From Clostridia bacterium (GTDB lineage Bacteria; Bacillota; Clostridia; TANB77; CAG-508): a stretch of DNA of 64,000 bases. The notes under the pieces were generated by a model. That model was not told where the DNA came from. It saw only the letters and a program-made list of their open reading frames with translations, and made no database searches. The translations under genes were made by a program, and so were the position numbers. Positions 52,796 to 61,645 of the stretch are shown piece by piece (position 1 is the first letter of the stretch; each line of letters starts with the position of its first letter). The DNA lies in the NCBI GenBank assembly GCA_022797145.1, contig JAAWKA010000008.1, positions 1 to 64,000 of the forward strand. Reading direction: 5' to 3'.

Positions 52796-54103
52796 ATGAA
52801 AGAAATAGAGTTAAGTAATATAGAAGCATTTTCAAAAATTTATAATTCTAATGTTAATAATAAAAACATAGAAAAAAAGATTAAACAATATGGTTTAGAT
52901 AAAGTTTGTATACAACAAAAAATTATAGATGAAAATCCACCTAGCTTTAATCTTGAATTAGAAGAAACAAAAAGATATAATCAAAAGGATAGTTTAAGAT
53001 GTTGGGCATTTTCTGGAATTAATGTAATTAAACGTAATATGGCAAATAATCTAAATATGGATATTATGCAATTTGAATTATCTGATAATTTCATTGCTTT
53101 TTTTCATAGATTAGAAAAAGCTAATACTACTTATGAGAAAATTCTTACAAGCAAAACTACTGATTTAAATAAAATTGTTAAGAAAAATATTTTAAAAAAT
53201 CCAGTTGAAGAAGTAGGAAATTGGCAAACTTTTGTTGGTATTGTTAAAAAATATGGACTTGTACCAATGACTGTTATGCCTATTACTATTGAAGGTGAAA
53301 GTGCTACTAAAGTAACAAATTTATTTTCAGAAACTGTTAGAAATAATGCAATTAGTTTATTAGAGTTTAAAAAACAAAATAAAAGTATAAAAGAATTACG
53401 AAAAATAAAATTAGGAATGTTGGCAGATAATTACGAATTTTTATCAAAAGTTTATGGCGAACCAGTAAAAAACTTTAACTATGACTATATAGATAAAAAT
53501 GGAAATAATATTAGCTTAACAAATATTACTCCAAATCAATTTGCAAAACAATTTTTAAGTATTGATATTGACAATTTCATATTTATTTCAAATGTTCCTA
53601 AAAAGAATAGAAAATATGGAGAAAAATTAAAAAATCCAACATCAATTAATATTAATAAAATGAAATATGTAGAGTTTTTACATCTTTCAATTAAAGAATT
53701 AAAAGATTTATCTATTAAGCAATTAAAAAACCATATACCTGTTATGGTAGGAATTTATATTAGAAAGTTTTCAGATAAAAAGTCTGGTGTTTTAGATACA
53801 AGGCTATATGATTATGAAAATTTAGTAAAATATAAAAGTCTCAATAAAGAAGCTGGAATGTTAGTTGGAGACATTGAACTTCATCATTGGATGACCATTA
53901 CAGGAGTACAAATTGAAGAAGGAGTTCCACAAAGATGGAAAGTTGAAGATAGCTATGGTGATAAAGAAAAGATAAATGGCTATTATATTATAAATGATAA
54001 CTATTTCGATAAATATGTATTTACTGTTATTATTAACAAAAAATACTTATCTAAAAAACAATTAGAATTATATAATCAAAAAGGGATTATTGAAGAAAGT
54101 TAA
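52796..54103 (+). CDS. C1B-family cysteine aminopeptidase (PepC/bleomycin-hydrolase-like), altered Asn motif
   Basis: 435 residues, a normal PepC length. The catalytic Cys lies in DSLRCWAFSG (about residue 70), and the catalytic His in ELHHWMTITG. The third position, normally Asn in VENSWGD, reads VEDSYGD here: Asn to Asp and Trp to Tyr. PepC acts as a cytoplasmic hexameric aminopeptidase. The gene follows abiEii by 21 nt behind AAAGGGAG in the same direction and may be on the same transcript. The altered motif suggests reduced or changed activity, or a clade-specific variant. Confidence 0.85.
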   Translation: MKEIELSNIEAFSKIYNSNVNNKNIEKKIKQYGLDKVCIQQKIIDENPPSFNLELEETKRYNQKDSLRCWAFSGINVIKRNMANNLNMDIMQFELSDNFIAFFHRLEKANTTYEKILTSKTTDLNKIVKKNILKNPVEEVGNWQTFVGIVKKYGLVPMTVMPITIEGESATKVTNLFSETVRNNAISLLEFKKQNKSIKELRKIKLGMLADNYEFLSKVYGEPVKNFNYDYIDKNGNNISLTNITPNQFAKQFLSIDIDNFIFISNVPKKNRKYGEKLKNPTSININKMKYVEFLHLSIKELKDLSIKQLKNHIPVMVGIYIRKFSDKKSGVLDTRLYDYENLVKYKSLNKEAGMLVGDIELHHWMTITGVQIEEGVPQRWKVEDSYGDKEKINGYYIINDNYFDKYVFTVIINKKYLSKKQLELYNQKGIIEES

Positions 54104-54130
54104 TATTTTTGCATAATATAATAAAAAAAT

Positions 54131-54158
54131 ACCTATCTAAATTTCACTTTAGATAGGT
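54131..54158. terminator. Hairpin after the peptidase gene
   Basis: ACCTATCTAAA-6 nt-TTTAGATAGGT, a perfect 11-bp stem between the convergent peptidase gene and tRNA-Lys. Confidence 0.65.
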
Positions 54159-54163
54159 AAATC

Positions 54164-54239
54164 TGGTGGGCAACCAGGGGATCGAACCCTGGACCTTCTG
54201 ATTAAGAGTCAGCTGCTCTACCAACTGAGCTAGTCACCC
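54164..54239 (-). tRNA. tRNA-Lys (CUU)
   Basis: GGGTGAC acceptor (54239-54233), D-arm TAGCTCAGTTGGTAGAGC, anticodon loop CTCTTAA giving CUU, T-arm AGGGTTCGATCCC, and encoded CCA at 54166-54164. Confidence 0.95.
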
Positions 54240-54462
54240 ATTTATATTTTTAATTTTTCTTTTCTAAATTGAGTCTAATAATGTTAAATAAATATTATTT
54301 TTTAGTAGTTTTCTACCAATTTTCCTATTTTATATAACATTAGCTTAATAAATAAAACAATGGACTTTTACTATTGGGTTATCTTTTCTTAAGTTCAAAT
54401 TTCAAAGATTTAATGTTTTAAATTTTACCTCTATATAAGTTATATTAATATTTTTATATTAT

Positions 54463-54498
54463 AAAACCTAAGTATTTTTTTGTCAATACTTAGGTTTT
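54463..54498. terminator. Terminator of vanW
   Basis: AAAACCTAAGTATT-8 nt-AATACTTAGGTTTT, a perfect 14-bp stem, T-rich on both strands. It is just past the vanW stop. The preceding 54240-54462 spacer shows nothing. Confidence 0.75.
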
Positions 54499-54500
54499 GT

Positions 54501-56100
54501 TTATTTTATTCCTTTTTTTATTACTTCTTGCATTGGATTATATGAATCTTTGGATAATAATGTTTTTGATACTATTTTACCATTTAATTTTAAAATTTTA
54601 TATGCCTCAGTTTTATAACCATTGTGACCTTTTTGTATTATTTCCTCTTCATTTTTAGGCAATTCATCTGTTTGTATGTATCTTGTACTATATGGCAATA
54701 CTTCTGTTACTTCGCTTTCTATTATTACCTCATATTCGGTTTCTTCTTTTATCCCTTTAATTTCAATTTCTGAAATCCCATTTTGAGATTTACATTTTAT
54801 TTTTATAGGATAGGTCCTATTATTTTTAAAAACAAAGTCAATTGTTCCATATGAAACTGTTGCATCTCTACCTACTGGCACATATGATGTTGCAAAATAA
54901 TGACTTCTCCTTGTTATAACTTCTAGATTTGCATCAAGTATAGCATTATAAAGTGTAGAAGAAACTTGACATATACCGTCCCCCTATTCCATCTACTACT
55001 TGGCCATTCATATATACTGCTGCTTCTTTATATCCAGCCTTTATTGTTCTTTCTCCTACTATTTTATTATATGAAAATGTTTCTCCTGGCATTAATACTG
55101 TTTCATCAATTTTATCTGAAGCAAGTTTTATATTATTTGTCCTATTTTTATTGCTCTCATCATATCTTGTGGAATATTTTCCTATAACTTCTGGAAAAGC
55201 TTTATTCCCTAAACTTTGAGTTGTTATTTCTGGAATTGTTATTTTTAATGGAATACTATATTCCTCTTTTTTTTCCTTTAACATTTCTTTTATTTCTTCT
55301 ATAGATATTTTTAAGTCTACTCCATTTACTTGTGTATACAGTCTAAAAGGTTCTGTTTCATAATATGCATTTTTAGGCTCTTTGTATATTTCTTTATATA
55401 TTTCTTCTATGTTAATTTCTTTAGGTTTTACTTGTTTTATTGGTATATCTATTATTTCCATAGTTCCTGTATATATTTGCTGTTCTATATTTTTCAGTAT
55501 TCTTGCTTTTAATTCTTTTTTATCTACTTCTACTCCTTCTTTTCCTGATAATATTATTAAATTTTCATTTTCTATATAATAAGAGCTTTCTTTTGCTATT
55601 CCTGGAATTTTTACTGTTATATCTTCTATTATTTTGTCTAATTGTTCAAAATTTATATCAATTTTTTGTTTTATATCATTTCCTATCAACCAAATATATA
55701 TTATTTCGTAATTACTTTTTAAAATATTTCTATCTCTTCCTTTACTATATGCTAATTTTATAGCTTCGTCTATATTGTAAGTTACCTCTATTTGTGATAG
55801 ACTTATTGTTGTTTCATACTCTAGATATTTTAATACTATATTTTGAGATTTTCTATTCTCAAATTCTTCTGCTAATTTTTTATAAGCTTCAGTTACTTCC
55901 AAATTAGATATGTCAGTTCCATTTATTTTCATCTTATATAGCATTGTAGTTTTTAATGAATTGAGTAACGCAAATATTGTTGAAAATATTATAATAATTA
56001 GTAAGATAGTTCCTATTGTTAATATTTTCCTTGCTCTTAAGTCGTAAATTCTCATTTTGGTATTATTTTTTTTTCTCTGTGTTCTATTTTGATTTGACAT
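54501..56100 (-). pseudogene. vanW: VanW-family membrane-anchored protein, frameshifted in its signature motif
   Basis: From ATG 56100 the protein has a basic N-terminus, one transmembrane helix (TIGTILLIIIIFSTIFALL), a peptidoglycan-binding-4-like domain and the first VanW part (LMPGETFSYNKIVGERTIKAGYKEAA, VVDGIGG). One extra C at about 54980 breaks the VanW motif GGGICQVSSTLYNA; the rest (ICQVSSTLYN..., VPVGRDATVSYGTIDFVF and a G5-like tail) lies in the next frame down to 54501. Restored length is 532 residues. Members are exported cell-wall-associated proteins of unknown chemistry. Confidence 0.85.
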
Positions 56101-56181
56101 TTTTTTCTCCTCTTAATAGCTTTTTTTTAATATTATCACAGTTTATTTTACATTACAATATATTATTCCTTTTCTTTATTT

Positions 56182-56379
56182 CTATTCTTCAAAAAATATT
56201 TCTACTACACTTTTTTCTAAAATCTCTGCAATTTTTCCCATAATTTTGGTAGAAGGATTTTTTCTCGTTTCTCTTTCTAAATGACATAAATATCCAGTTG
56301 ATATACCTACCCTTTTAGCCATCTGTTCCAAATTCATATTTTTCTCTTTTCTATATTGCTTTATATTATTATGATACAT
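56182..56379 (-). CDS. Small XRE-family regulator
   Basis: 65 residues, almost only a Cro/C1 helix-turn-helix (NLEQMAKRVGISTGYLCHLERE) plus a short acidic end (EKSVVEIFFEE). AAGGAGGAATTAAG precedes ATG 56379. It is divergent from the S24-type regulator at 56554 with TTGACA/TGTCAA-rich DNA between them, which could be a shared operator region. Confidence 0.85.
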   Translation of the reverse strand: MYHNNIKQYRKEKNMNLEQMAKRVGISTGYLCHLERETRKNPSTKIMGKIAEILEKSVVEIFFEE

Positions 56380-56553
56380 ACTTAATTCCTCCTTTATTTA
56401 CTTTTTGCCAATATGATATCATGTGTCAATTTGACAAGTCAATACTTTTAGTGATATTTTTTCTATAATATTATTTATTTTTCATTTACTACTAGACAAA
56501 CTATTAAAAATTTTGTATAATAATGAAAAATTATAGAAAAAGAGGTAAAAAAT

Positions 56554-57123
56554 ATGATTGGTGACATGATTGCAAAAGCAAGAAATGAAAAGGGAATGAC
56601 TAAAACAGAGCTTTCTAAACTTACTAAAATTAACATTGGTCATTTAACACATATTGAGAAAGGAGAAAGAAATCCTAGTCATAAAGCCTTAAAGAAAATT
56701 TGTAAGGCTCTTGAAATTCCTTATCAACAATTGATGTATACATATGATAAAACAATTAATGAAGATCAAGAAAGTTATGATATTATAAGTCATATCTCTT
56801 ATAATAAATTACTAGCTGTTGATTCTGTTGGAGGATTTATAGATTGTCCACCTAATGTACCAAGTTCTACTATCGCATTAAAAGTAAATGATTCTTCAAT
56901 GTCTCCTCTTTTTGAGGAAGGTTCTTATGTTTTTGTAGAATTTAACACTCCATTAAATAATAAAGATTTTGGACTATTTAGTATAAATGGCCAAGTTTTA
57001 ATTCGTAAATTTAGTGCTAGAAAAAATAAAATAGTTCTAAAACCTGAAAATTCAAATTTTGAAAACATTACTATTACAGATAAAGATAACTTCTATATAA
57101 TTGGTAAAATTTTATCAAAATAG
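56554..57123 (+). CDS. XRE-S24 regulator (LexA/CI-type self-cleaving fold)
   Basis: 189 residues. The N-terminal HTH (MTKTELSKLTKINIGHLTHIEKGERN) is joined to a peptidase S24 domain with catalytic Ser in NDSSMSPLFEEG and Lys in QVLIRKFSARK. A Gly-Gly in VDSVGGFIDCP could be the cleavage site. Such proteins sense DNA damage or stress via RecA-stimulated self-cleavage in phages, but stand-alone ones also exist in Clostridia. AAAGAGGT precedes ATG. The next gene follows 83 nt on. Confidence 0.88.
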   Translation: MIGDMIAKARNEKGMTKTELSKLTKINIGHLTHIEKGERNPSHKALKKICKALEIPYQQLMYTYDKTINEDQESYDIISHISYNKLLAVDSVGGFIDCPPNVPSSTIALKVNDSSMSPLFEEGSYVFVEFNTPLNNKDFGLFSINGQVLIRKFSARKNKIVLKPENSNFENITITDKDNFYIIGKILSK

Positions 57124-57206
57124 TTAAAATATTGTAAAAAATACTTGAATAATAATTTTTTTAATAATATAATATACACACTAAAGATAAATGAGGAGAG
57201 ATTAAC

Positions 57207-57671
57207 ATGGAGTTAATGAAAAATATATTTTTTAATACAGATAAATTAATTGAAAATACAAAAGTTAAAATTTCATATACAGGAAAATTATTTCAGGACA
57301 ATGCAGAAAAGGTTTTTATTCATTATGGTTTTGGATTACTATGGAATAATGTAGATGAAATAGAAATGGAAAAAACAGAACTTGGATTTCAATGTGAAGT
57401 AGAGTTGTCTGATTTAGAAAGTTTTAACTTCTGTTTTAAAGATACTAATAATAACTGGGATAATAATTATGGAGCAAATTATATATTTCCAATAGAAAAA
57501 AATATTACTTCTTTGATTGAATTACAAGATGATAACTTAGATATCCTCCCAATAAAAAAATTAAGAAAATCTTATATTTGGAGTAAAAAAATAAGAATTG
57601 CTATTTATAAAATTATAACTTATTTTCCAAAAATTATATCTGGAAATTATAAAAGAAAAATTTCTGATTAA
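57207..57671 (+). CDS. CBM25-like carbohydrate-binding protein, cytoplasmic
   Basis: 154 residues without a signal peptide. VFIHYGFGLLWNNVDEIEMEKTELGFQCEVEL, then FNFCFKDTNNNWDNNYGANY has the spaced aromatic residues of CBM25-type starch-binding folds. A basic, hydrophobic tail (SYIWSKKIRIAIYKIITYFPKII) may touch the membrane. Ligand is unknown; glycogen is a reasonable guess for a cytoplasmic protein. It follows the S24 regulator, ATGAGGAGAG serving as ribosome site. Confidence 0.75.
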   Translation: MELMKNIFFNTDKLIENTKVKISYTGKLFQDNAEKVFIHYGFGLLWNNVDEIEMEKTELGFQCEVELSDLESFNFCFKDTNNNWDNNYGANYIFPIEKNITSLIELQDDNLDILPIKKLRKSYIWSKKIRIAIYKIITYFPKIISGNYKRKISD

Positions 57672-57690
57672 TAATTATATTATTAACTTA

Positions 57691-57734
57691 AAAAAATAAA
57701 ATTTACTAATATTAGATAGTAAATTTTATTTTTT
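57691..57734. terminator. Bidirectional terminator
   Basis: An 18-bp perfect inverted repeat (57691-57708 and 57717-57734, 8-nt loop) with A and T tracts between convergent genes. Confidence 0.85.
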
Positions 57735-57746
57735 ATTATTCAGATT

Positions 57747-58475
57747 TTAGATTACCCATCCACCATTTGGTGAAATTATTTGTCCTGTAGTATATTCATC
57801 TTCTATCAACCATCTTACACATTTTGCTACATCTTCTGGTTTTCCAATTTTCCCCATTGGTATTTCACTTTCAATTACTTTTATTGTTTGAGCAGATAAA
57901 TTTTTGTTCATATCAGTCCAAATTGCTCCTGGTGCTACTGAATTTACTCTTATTCCTGAAGGAGCCAACTCTTTTGCTAAAGCTTTTGTCATTCCATCCA
58001 TTGCTGCTTTACAAGCTGAATAATGAACTTCACAAGCTGAACCTGTAATTCCATTTATAGATGATATGTTTACAATACAACCATTCTTATTATGAAGCAT
58101 ATTTTTAGTCACTTCTTGTGTCATATAAAACGCTGAGTTTAGATTAATTTTTATCATATTTCCCCAATCTTCATCTGTTATTTCAGTAAATAGCTTAAAT
58201 TGACTAATTCCAGCATTATTTATAAGTATATCAATATTTCCAAAAGTGTTTATAGTATATTCTACAAGATTTCTAACTTCATCTCTATTTGATATATCTG
58301 CCTTATAAATTTTTATATTCTTTCCCCTATCTTCTAATTCATTTTTAGTTTTTATTGCTTGTTCTTCTGAGTTATAGTAATTTAATACAACATTAACTCC
58401 CATATCAGCAATTTGTTCCACTATAGCTTTCCCAATTCCTCTTGCTCCTCCTGTTACTATCGCAACTTTATTCAT
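57747..58475 (-). CDS. Short-chain dehydrogenase/reductase, FabG-like
   Basis: 242 residues, classical SDR. Cofactor loop TGGARGIGKAI, NNAG as ILINNAGIS, catalytic Ser in VNISSINGITG, Tyr-Lys as HYSACKAAMDG, and PGAIWTDM. It reduces a keto group with NAD(P)H; FabG (3-oxoacyl-ACP) or sugar/alcohol dehydrogenase roles cannot be separated. Ribosome site AGGGAGAG before ATG 58475. Confidence 0.9.
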   Translation of the reverse strand: MNKVAIVTGGARGIGKAIVEQIADMGVNVVLNYYNSEEQAIKTKNELEDRGKNIKIYKADISNRDEVRNLVEYTINTFGNIDILINNAGISQFKLFTEITDEDWGNMIKINLNSAFYMTQEVTKNMLHNKNGCIVNISSINGITGSACEVHYSACKAAMDGMTKALAKELAPSGIRVNSVAPGAIWTDMNKNLSAQTIKVIESEIPMGKIGKPEDVAKCVRWLIEDEYTTGQIISPNGGWVI

Positions 58476-58552
58476 ATTTACTCTCCCTTAATACTATTAA
58501 TATATAAAAAAGCCAATAATTAAGAGCTTTCTCAAAACTATTGACCTTATTA

Positions 58553-58628
58553 TGGAGCCACTTGTCCGACTTGAACGGACGACCTACTGATTACAAATCA
58601 GTTGCTCTACCAGCTGAGCTAAAGTGGC
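58553..58628 (-). tRNA. tRNA-Thr (UGU)
   Basis: GCCACTT acceptor pairs with AAGTGGC, anticodon loop TTTGTAA (UGU), CCA encoded at 58555-58553. First of three clustered tRNA genes on the minus strand. Confidence 0.95.
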
Positions 58629-58632
58629 ATTG

Positions 58633-58707
58633 TGGTGACCCGTACGGGAATCGAACCCATGTCTCCGCCGTGAAAGGGCGATGTCTTAACCTCTTGACCA
58701 ACGGGCC
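58633..58707 (-). tRNA. tRNA-Glu (UUC)
   Basis: Acceptor GGCCCGT, anticodon loop CTTTCAC (UUC), T-arm GGGTTCGATTCCC, CCA encoded. Confidence 0.95.
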
Positions 58708-58739
58708 TTAAAAGAATACTCCTGGTTTTAGTATTCCTT

Positions 58740-58815
58740 TGGTGAGCCATCGCAGACTCGAACTGCGGACAACTTGATTAAAAGTCAAGTGCTCTACCAC
58801 CTGAGCTAATGGCCC
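58740..58815 (-). tRNA. tRNA-Lys (UUU)
   Basis: Acceptor GGGCCAT, anticodon loop CTTTTAA (UUU), T-arm CAGTTCGAGTCTG, CCA encoded. Being most upstream, its promoter lies right of 58815 (TTGACA-like at about 58870). Confidence 0.95.
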
Positions 58816-58948
58816 AACTTATACTAAAAGTTAGTACTTTACTAGTTTACTATATTTTTATTTAACTGTCAACTACTTTTTAATATTTTTTTATTATAGA
58901 AAAAGCAAATACTATTATATAAATATTATTTGCCTTTTAATGAATACA

Positions 58949-59134
58949 TTATGCATTTAATTCTTTTAATAATTCTTCAACTTCAATTCCATGTACCATA
59001 CATGCCTCCTCTAATGTCTCTTCTTGTGAAGCAGGACAACCTAAGCAATGCATACCAGCATTTAATAATATTTCTGCCTTTTCTGGAGCTACTTCTAATA
59101 ACTCTCCTATTTTCATGTCTTTTTGTATCTTCAT
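58949..59134 (-). CDS. DUF1858 redox-disulfide domain protein
   Basis: 61 residues. MKIGELLEVAPEKAEILLNAGMHCLGCPASQEETLEEAC has the C-x2-C pair of the TIGR03980/DUF1858 'hybrid-cluster-protein-associated' domain. It is a small helical putative thiol-redox protein. GGAGGAAAATATG is the ribosome site. A 3' hairpin (about 58908-58938) with GCAAATA arms ends it. Confidence 0.9.
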   Translation of the reverse strand: MKIQKDMKIGELLEVAPEKAEILLNAGMHCLGCPASQEETLEEACMVHGIEVEELLKELNA

Positions 59135-59282
59135 ATTTTCCTCCTTTTATGTATTTAGATATTTTTTTATTATATCATTTTTTATATAATTTATTCATAT
59201 AGAAAAATTTTATCATAATTTATAAAAAATGTATAGACAAAAAAATTATTTTATTATATTATATCTATCAAGTTAGGTGGTG

Positions 59283-59433
59283 ATGTTTTATAGAATTTAG
59301 AATTAATTTATTTTTTATCACTTTTTTATTTAATTTCTTTATTATTTTATATTCAATTTATACTTTTTTTGATCTTAAATTTTTTCATAAATTGCAAGGT
59401 TCTAAATTAAATATAAAAAAACAATCTCTTTAA
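59283..59433 (+). pseudogene. Possible small membrane leader gene, frameshifted
   Basis: AGGTGG is followed by ATG 59283, but the frame stops after five codons. One base later a frame stays open, reading EFRINLFFITFLFNFFIILYSIYTFF and ending KKQSL* at 59433, ten bases before the next ATG. Removing one A near 59292 joins them into a 49-residue single-helix protein. Weak evidence in such AT-rich DNA. Confidence 0.3.
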
Positions 59434-59443
59434 GGAGGTTTTT

Positions 59444-61180
59444 ATGAAATTTCAAAATAATTTTTTCAATTTTTTATTTTGTGTTATTCTTTCTATCATT
59501 TTTATTATTATTGGTATCATAATTTTTCTTCCTATTTATACTACAAATCATATTATAATTCCTTATTCTTTTCATCCTTATGATATTTGTACTACATATG
59601 CTGACGCTTGGAAATATATCAAATTTTATTTTATTATTTTTTATTTATTATCATCTTTTATTATTTCTAATTATATTTATTCCATTTTTTTTTACAACTG
59701 TAAAAAAATAAAATATAAAAATAAATTGAAAAATAATTGTGAAATTAATAATAACCTAAATAAAATTAAACAAAATTTATTTCTTTTTATAGGAAAAAAT
59801 ACTAGTGATAATCTAATCTATCTTCCAGAAAAAAGTTTATATCAAAATATTTTAGTTACAGGTACTATTGGTACTGGTAAAACTAGCTCTTGTATGTATC
59901 CTTTCACTAAACAGCTTATTTGTTTTTATAATGATATCCCTGAAAAAAAATTAGGCCTTTTAATATTAGATGTAAAAGGAAATTTTCACAAAAAAGTATT
60001 AGAATATGCTAATATATACAACAGAAAATCTGATTTATATATTATTGAAGTTAATGGGAAAATTAAATATAATCCTTTAGACAAGCCTAATTTAAAACCT
60101 AAAATTTTAGCAAATAGATTAAAAACAATTTTAACCCTTTTTTCTCCTAATAATTCTGATTCTTATTGGTTAGATAAAGTAGAAGATATTTTAGTTGAAT
60201 GTATTAAATTTTGTAGACTATATAATAACTCTTATGTTACCTTTTTAGAAATTCATAATTTAATTACACTTCCCAACTATTATATTGAAAAACTTTCAAT
60301 TATAAAATCCCTTTTTTTATCTGGTAATTTATCTAAAAAAGATTGTTATGACGTTTTAACTTCATTAAACTTTTTTGAAAAAGAATTTTTTTGTTTGGAT
60401 GATCGAACTCTTGCAATATTAAAATCTGAAATCACTAGAATTACAAATTGTTTTATTTCTGATTTTGACATCTTAAATACTTTTTGTCCTAAAAAAGAAG
60501 ATATAAATTTTCATGGTTTTAAAGATTTAGTTAATAATGGAAAAATTGTTGTTTTAAATATGAATATTGCCGAATATAAAAATTTATCTAAAATAATAGC
60601 AACATATTTAAAATTAGATTTTCAAACTGAAGTATTATCACGACTTTCTTATTATGATAATACTAATTTTAGAAGTGTTGGATTTATAAGTGATGAATTT
60701 CACGAATATATTTCGTCTACTGATGCTGACTTTTTTTCTCAATCTAGAGAAGCTAAATGCATAAATATCGTATCAACTCAAAGTTACTCTTCTTTTTTAC
60801 ATATTCTTAATAATCCTTATACAGTTAAAGTTATCATTCAAAATCTAGTAAATAAGTTATGGTTTAGAACAGATGATTTATCTACTATTGATGACATTCA
60901 AAAACAAATTGGAAAAGAAGATAAAATTAAACTCTCTAAAACTATTTCTGAAAATGCAAACGAAACTTTTTATAGTTATTTAACTAATTCTTTTAATTCA
61001 AAAAAATCTAACTTATCTGAAAGCATAAATCAATATAGTCAATTGGATTTTATTTACGATACTAATTTTTTTACTCAACATCTAAAAACATTTCATTGTT
61101 TATCTTTTTTGTCTGACGGACACAAAATATTACCCCCCATGGAAATAAAACTTTTCCCTTACTTTCAAAAATTTAATTAA
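59444..61180 (+). CDS. VirD4/TraG-type type IV coupling ATPase
   Basis: 578 residues. Two N-terminal membrane helices (about 8-32 and 60-85), then the motor domain: Walker A TGTIGTGKTSS, LLILDVKGNFHKKV, NPLDKPN, Walker B GFISDEFHEYI and STQSYSS. VirD4-type proteins recruit DNA-relaxase complexes to a conjugation channel. AAGGAGG precedes ATG 59444. First of four genes in the Tn1549-like order VirD4-pilin-VirB6-PrgI. Translation is extremely Asn/Ile/Lys-rich. Confidence 0.88.
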   Translation: MKFQNNFFNFLFCVILSIIFIIIGIIIFLPIYTTNHIIIPYSFHPYDICTTYADAWKYIKFYFIIFYLLSSFIISNYIYSIFFYNCKKIKYKNKLKNNCEINNNLNKIKQNLFLFIGKNTSDNLIYLPEKSLYQNILVTGTIGTGKTSSCMYPFTKQLICFYNDIPEKKLGLLILDVKGNFHKKVLEYANIYNRKSDLYIIEVNGKIKYNPLDKPNLKPKILANRLKTILTLFSPNNSDSYWLDKVEDILVECIKFCRLYNNSYVTFLEIHNLITLPNYYIEKLSIIKSLFLSGNLSKKDCYDVLTSLNFFEKEFFCLDDRTLAILKSEITRITNCFISDFDILNTFCPKKEDINFHGFKDLVNNGKIVVLNMNIAEYKNLSKIIATYLKLDFQTEVLSRLSYYDNTNFRSVGFISDEFHEYISSTDADFFSQSREAKCINIVSTQSYSSFLHILNNPYTVKVIIQNLVNKLWFRTDDLSTIDDIQKQIGKEDKIKLSKTISENANETFYSYLTNSFNSKKSNLSESINQYSQLDFIYDTNFFTQHLKTFHCLSFLSDGHKILPPMEIKLFPYFQKFN

Positions 61181-61300
61181 TTATTTTATTAAAAATTATA
61201 TTTTTCTTTTATTAATTTTTATTATATTTACTTTTATTTTTTAATAAATGGTTTATAGGAAACCATTATAAAATCCTAAATACATTTATAAGGAGTTTTT

Positions 61301-61624
61301 ATGAAAAAAAAATTATTTTTCTTTTATTTTATTTTTATTTTTTATATTTTATTTTTATTTAATTCAAATGTATATGCTGCTGATCCTAAAATTGTTACTA
61401 CAATAAAAAAAGCTTTTGAAGAAATTCAAGGGTGGATTTTAAAACTTTCAACTCCTGCTGCTGCAGTTGCTGTTGGAACTGGTGTTTTTATGAAAAAATT
61501 TAGTTTTGGTGATGAAGAAAAAATTAGAACAGGAAAAAAATTAATAAAAGGTTCTTTATTTTCATATGGTTTTATTTTAGCAATTGATCTAATCTTAGCA
61601 GCAATAAAAAGCTTAATTGGTTAA
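61301..61624 (+). CDS. VirB2/TrbC-like or Maff2-like small membrane protein
   Basis: 107 residues with a signal peptide (FFYFIFIFYILFLFNSNVYA), then AADPKIVTTIKKAFEEIQGWI, and two hydrophobic helices around STPAAAVAVGTGVFMKKFSFGDEEK. The size, two-helix layout and slot after the coupling protein fit the pilin-like subunit of Gram-positive type IV systems. AAGGAG precedes ATG. The 120-nt spacer before it shows only an imperfect hairpin near 61250-61270. Confidence 0.7.
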   Translation: MKKKLFFFYFIFIFYILFLFNSNVYAADPKIVTTIKKAFEEIQGWILKLSTPAAAVAVGTGVFMKKFSFGDEEKIRTGKKLIKGSLFSYGFILAIDLILAAIKSLIG

Positions 61625-61645
61625 TAAATATTATGGAGGTACTTT

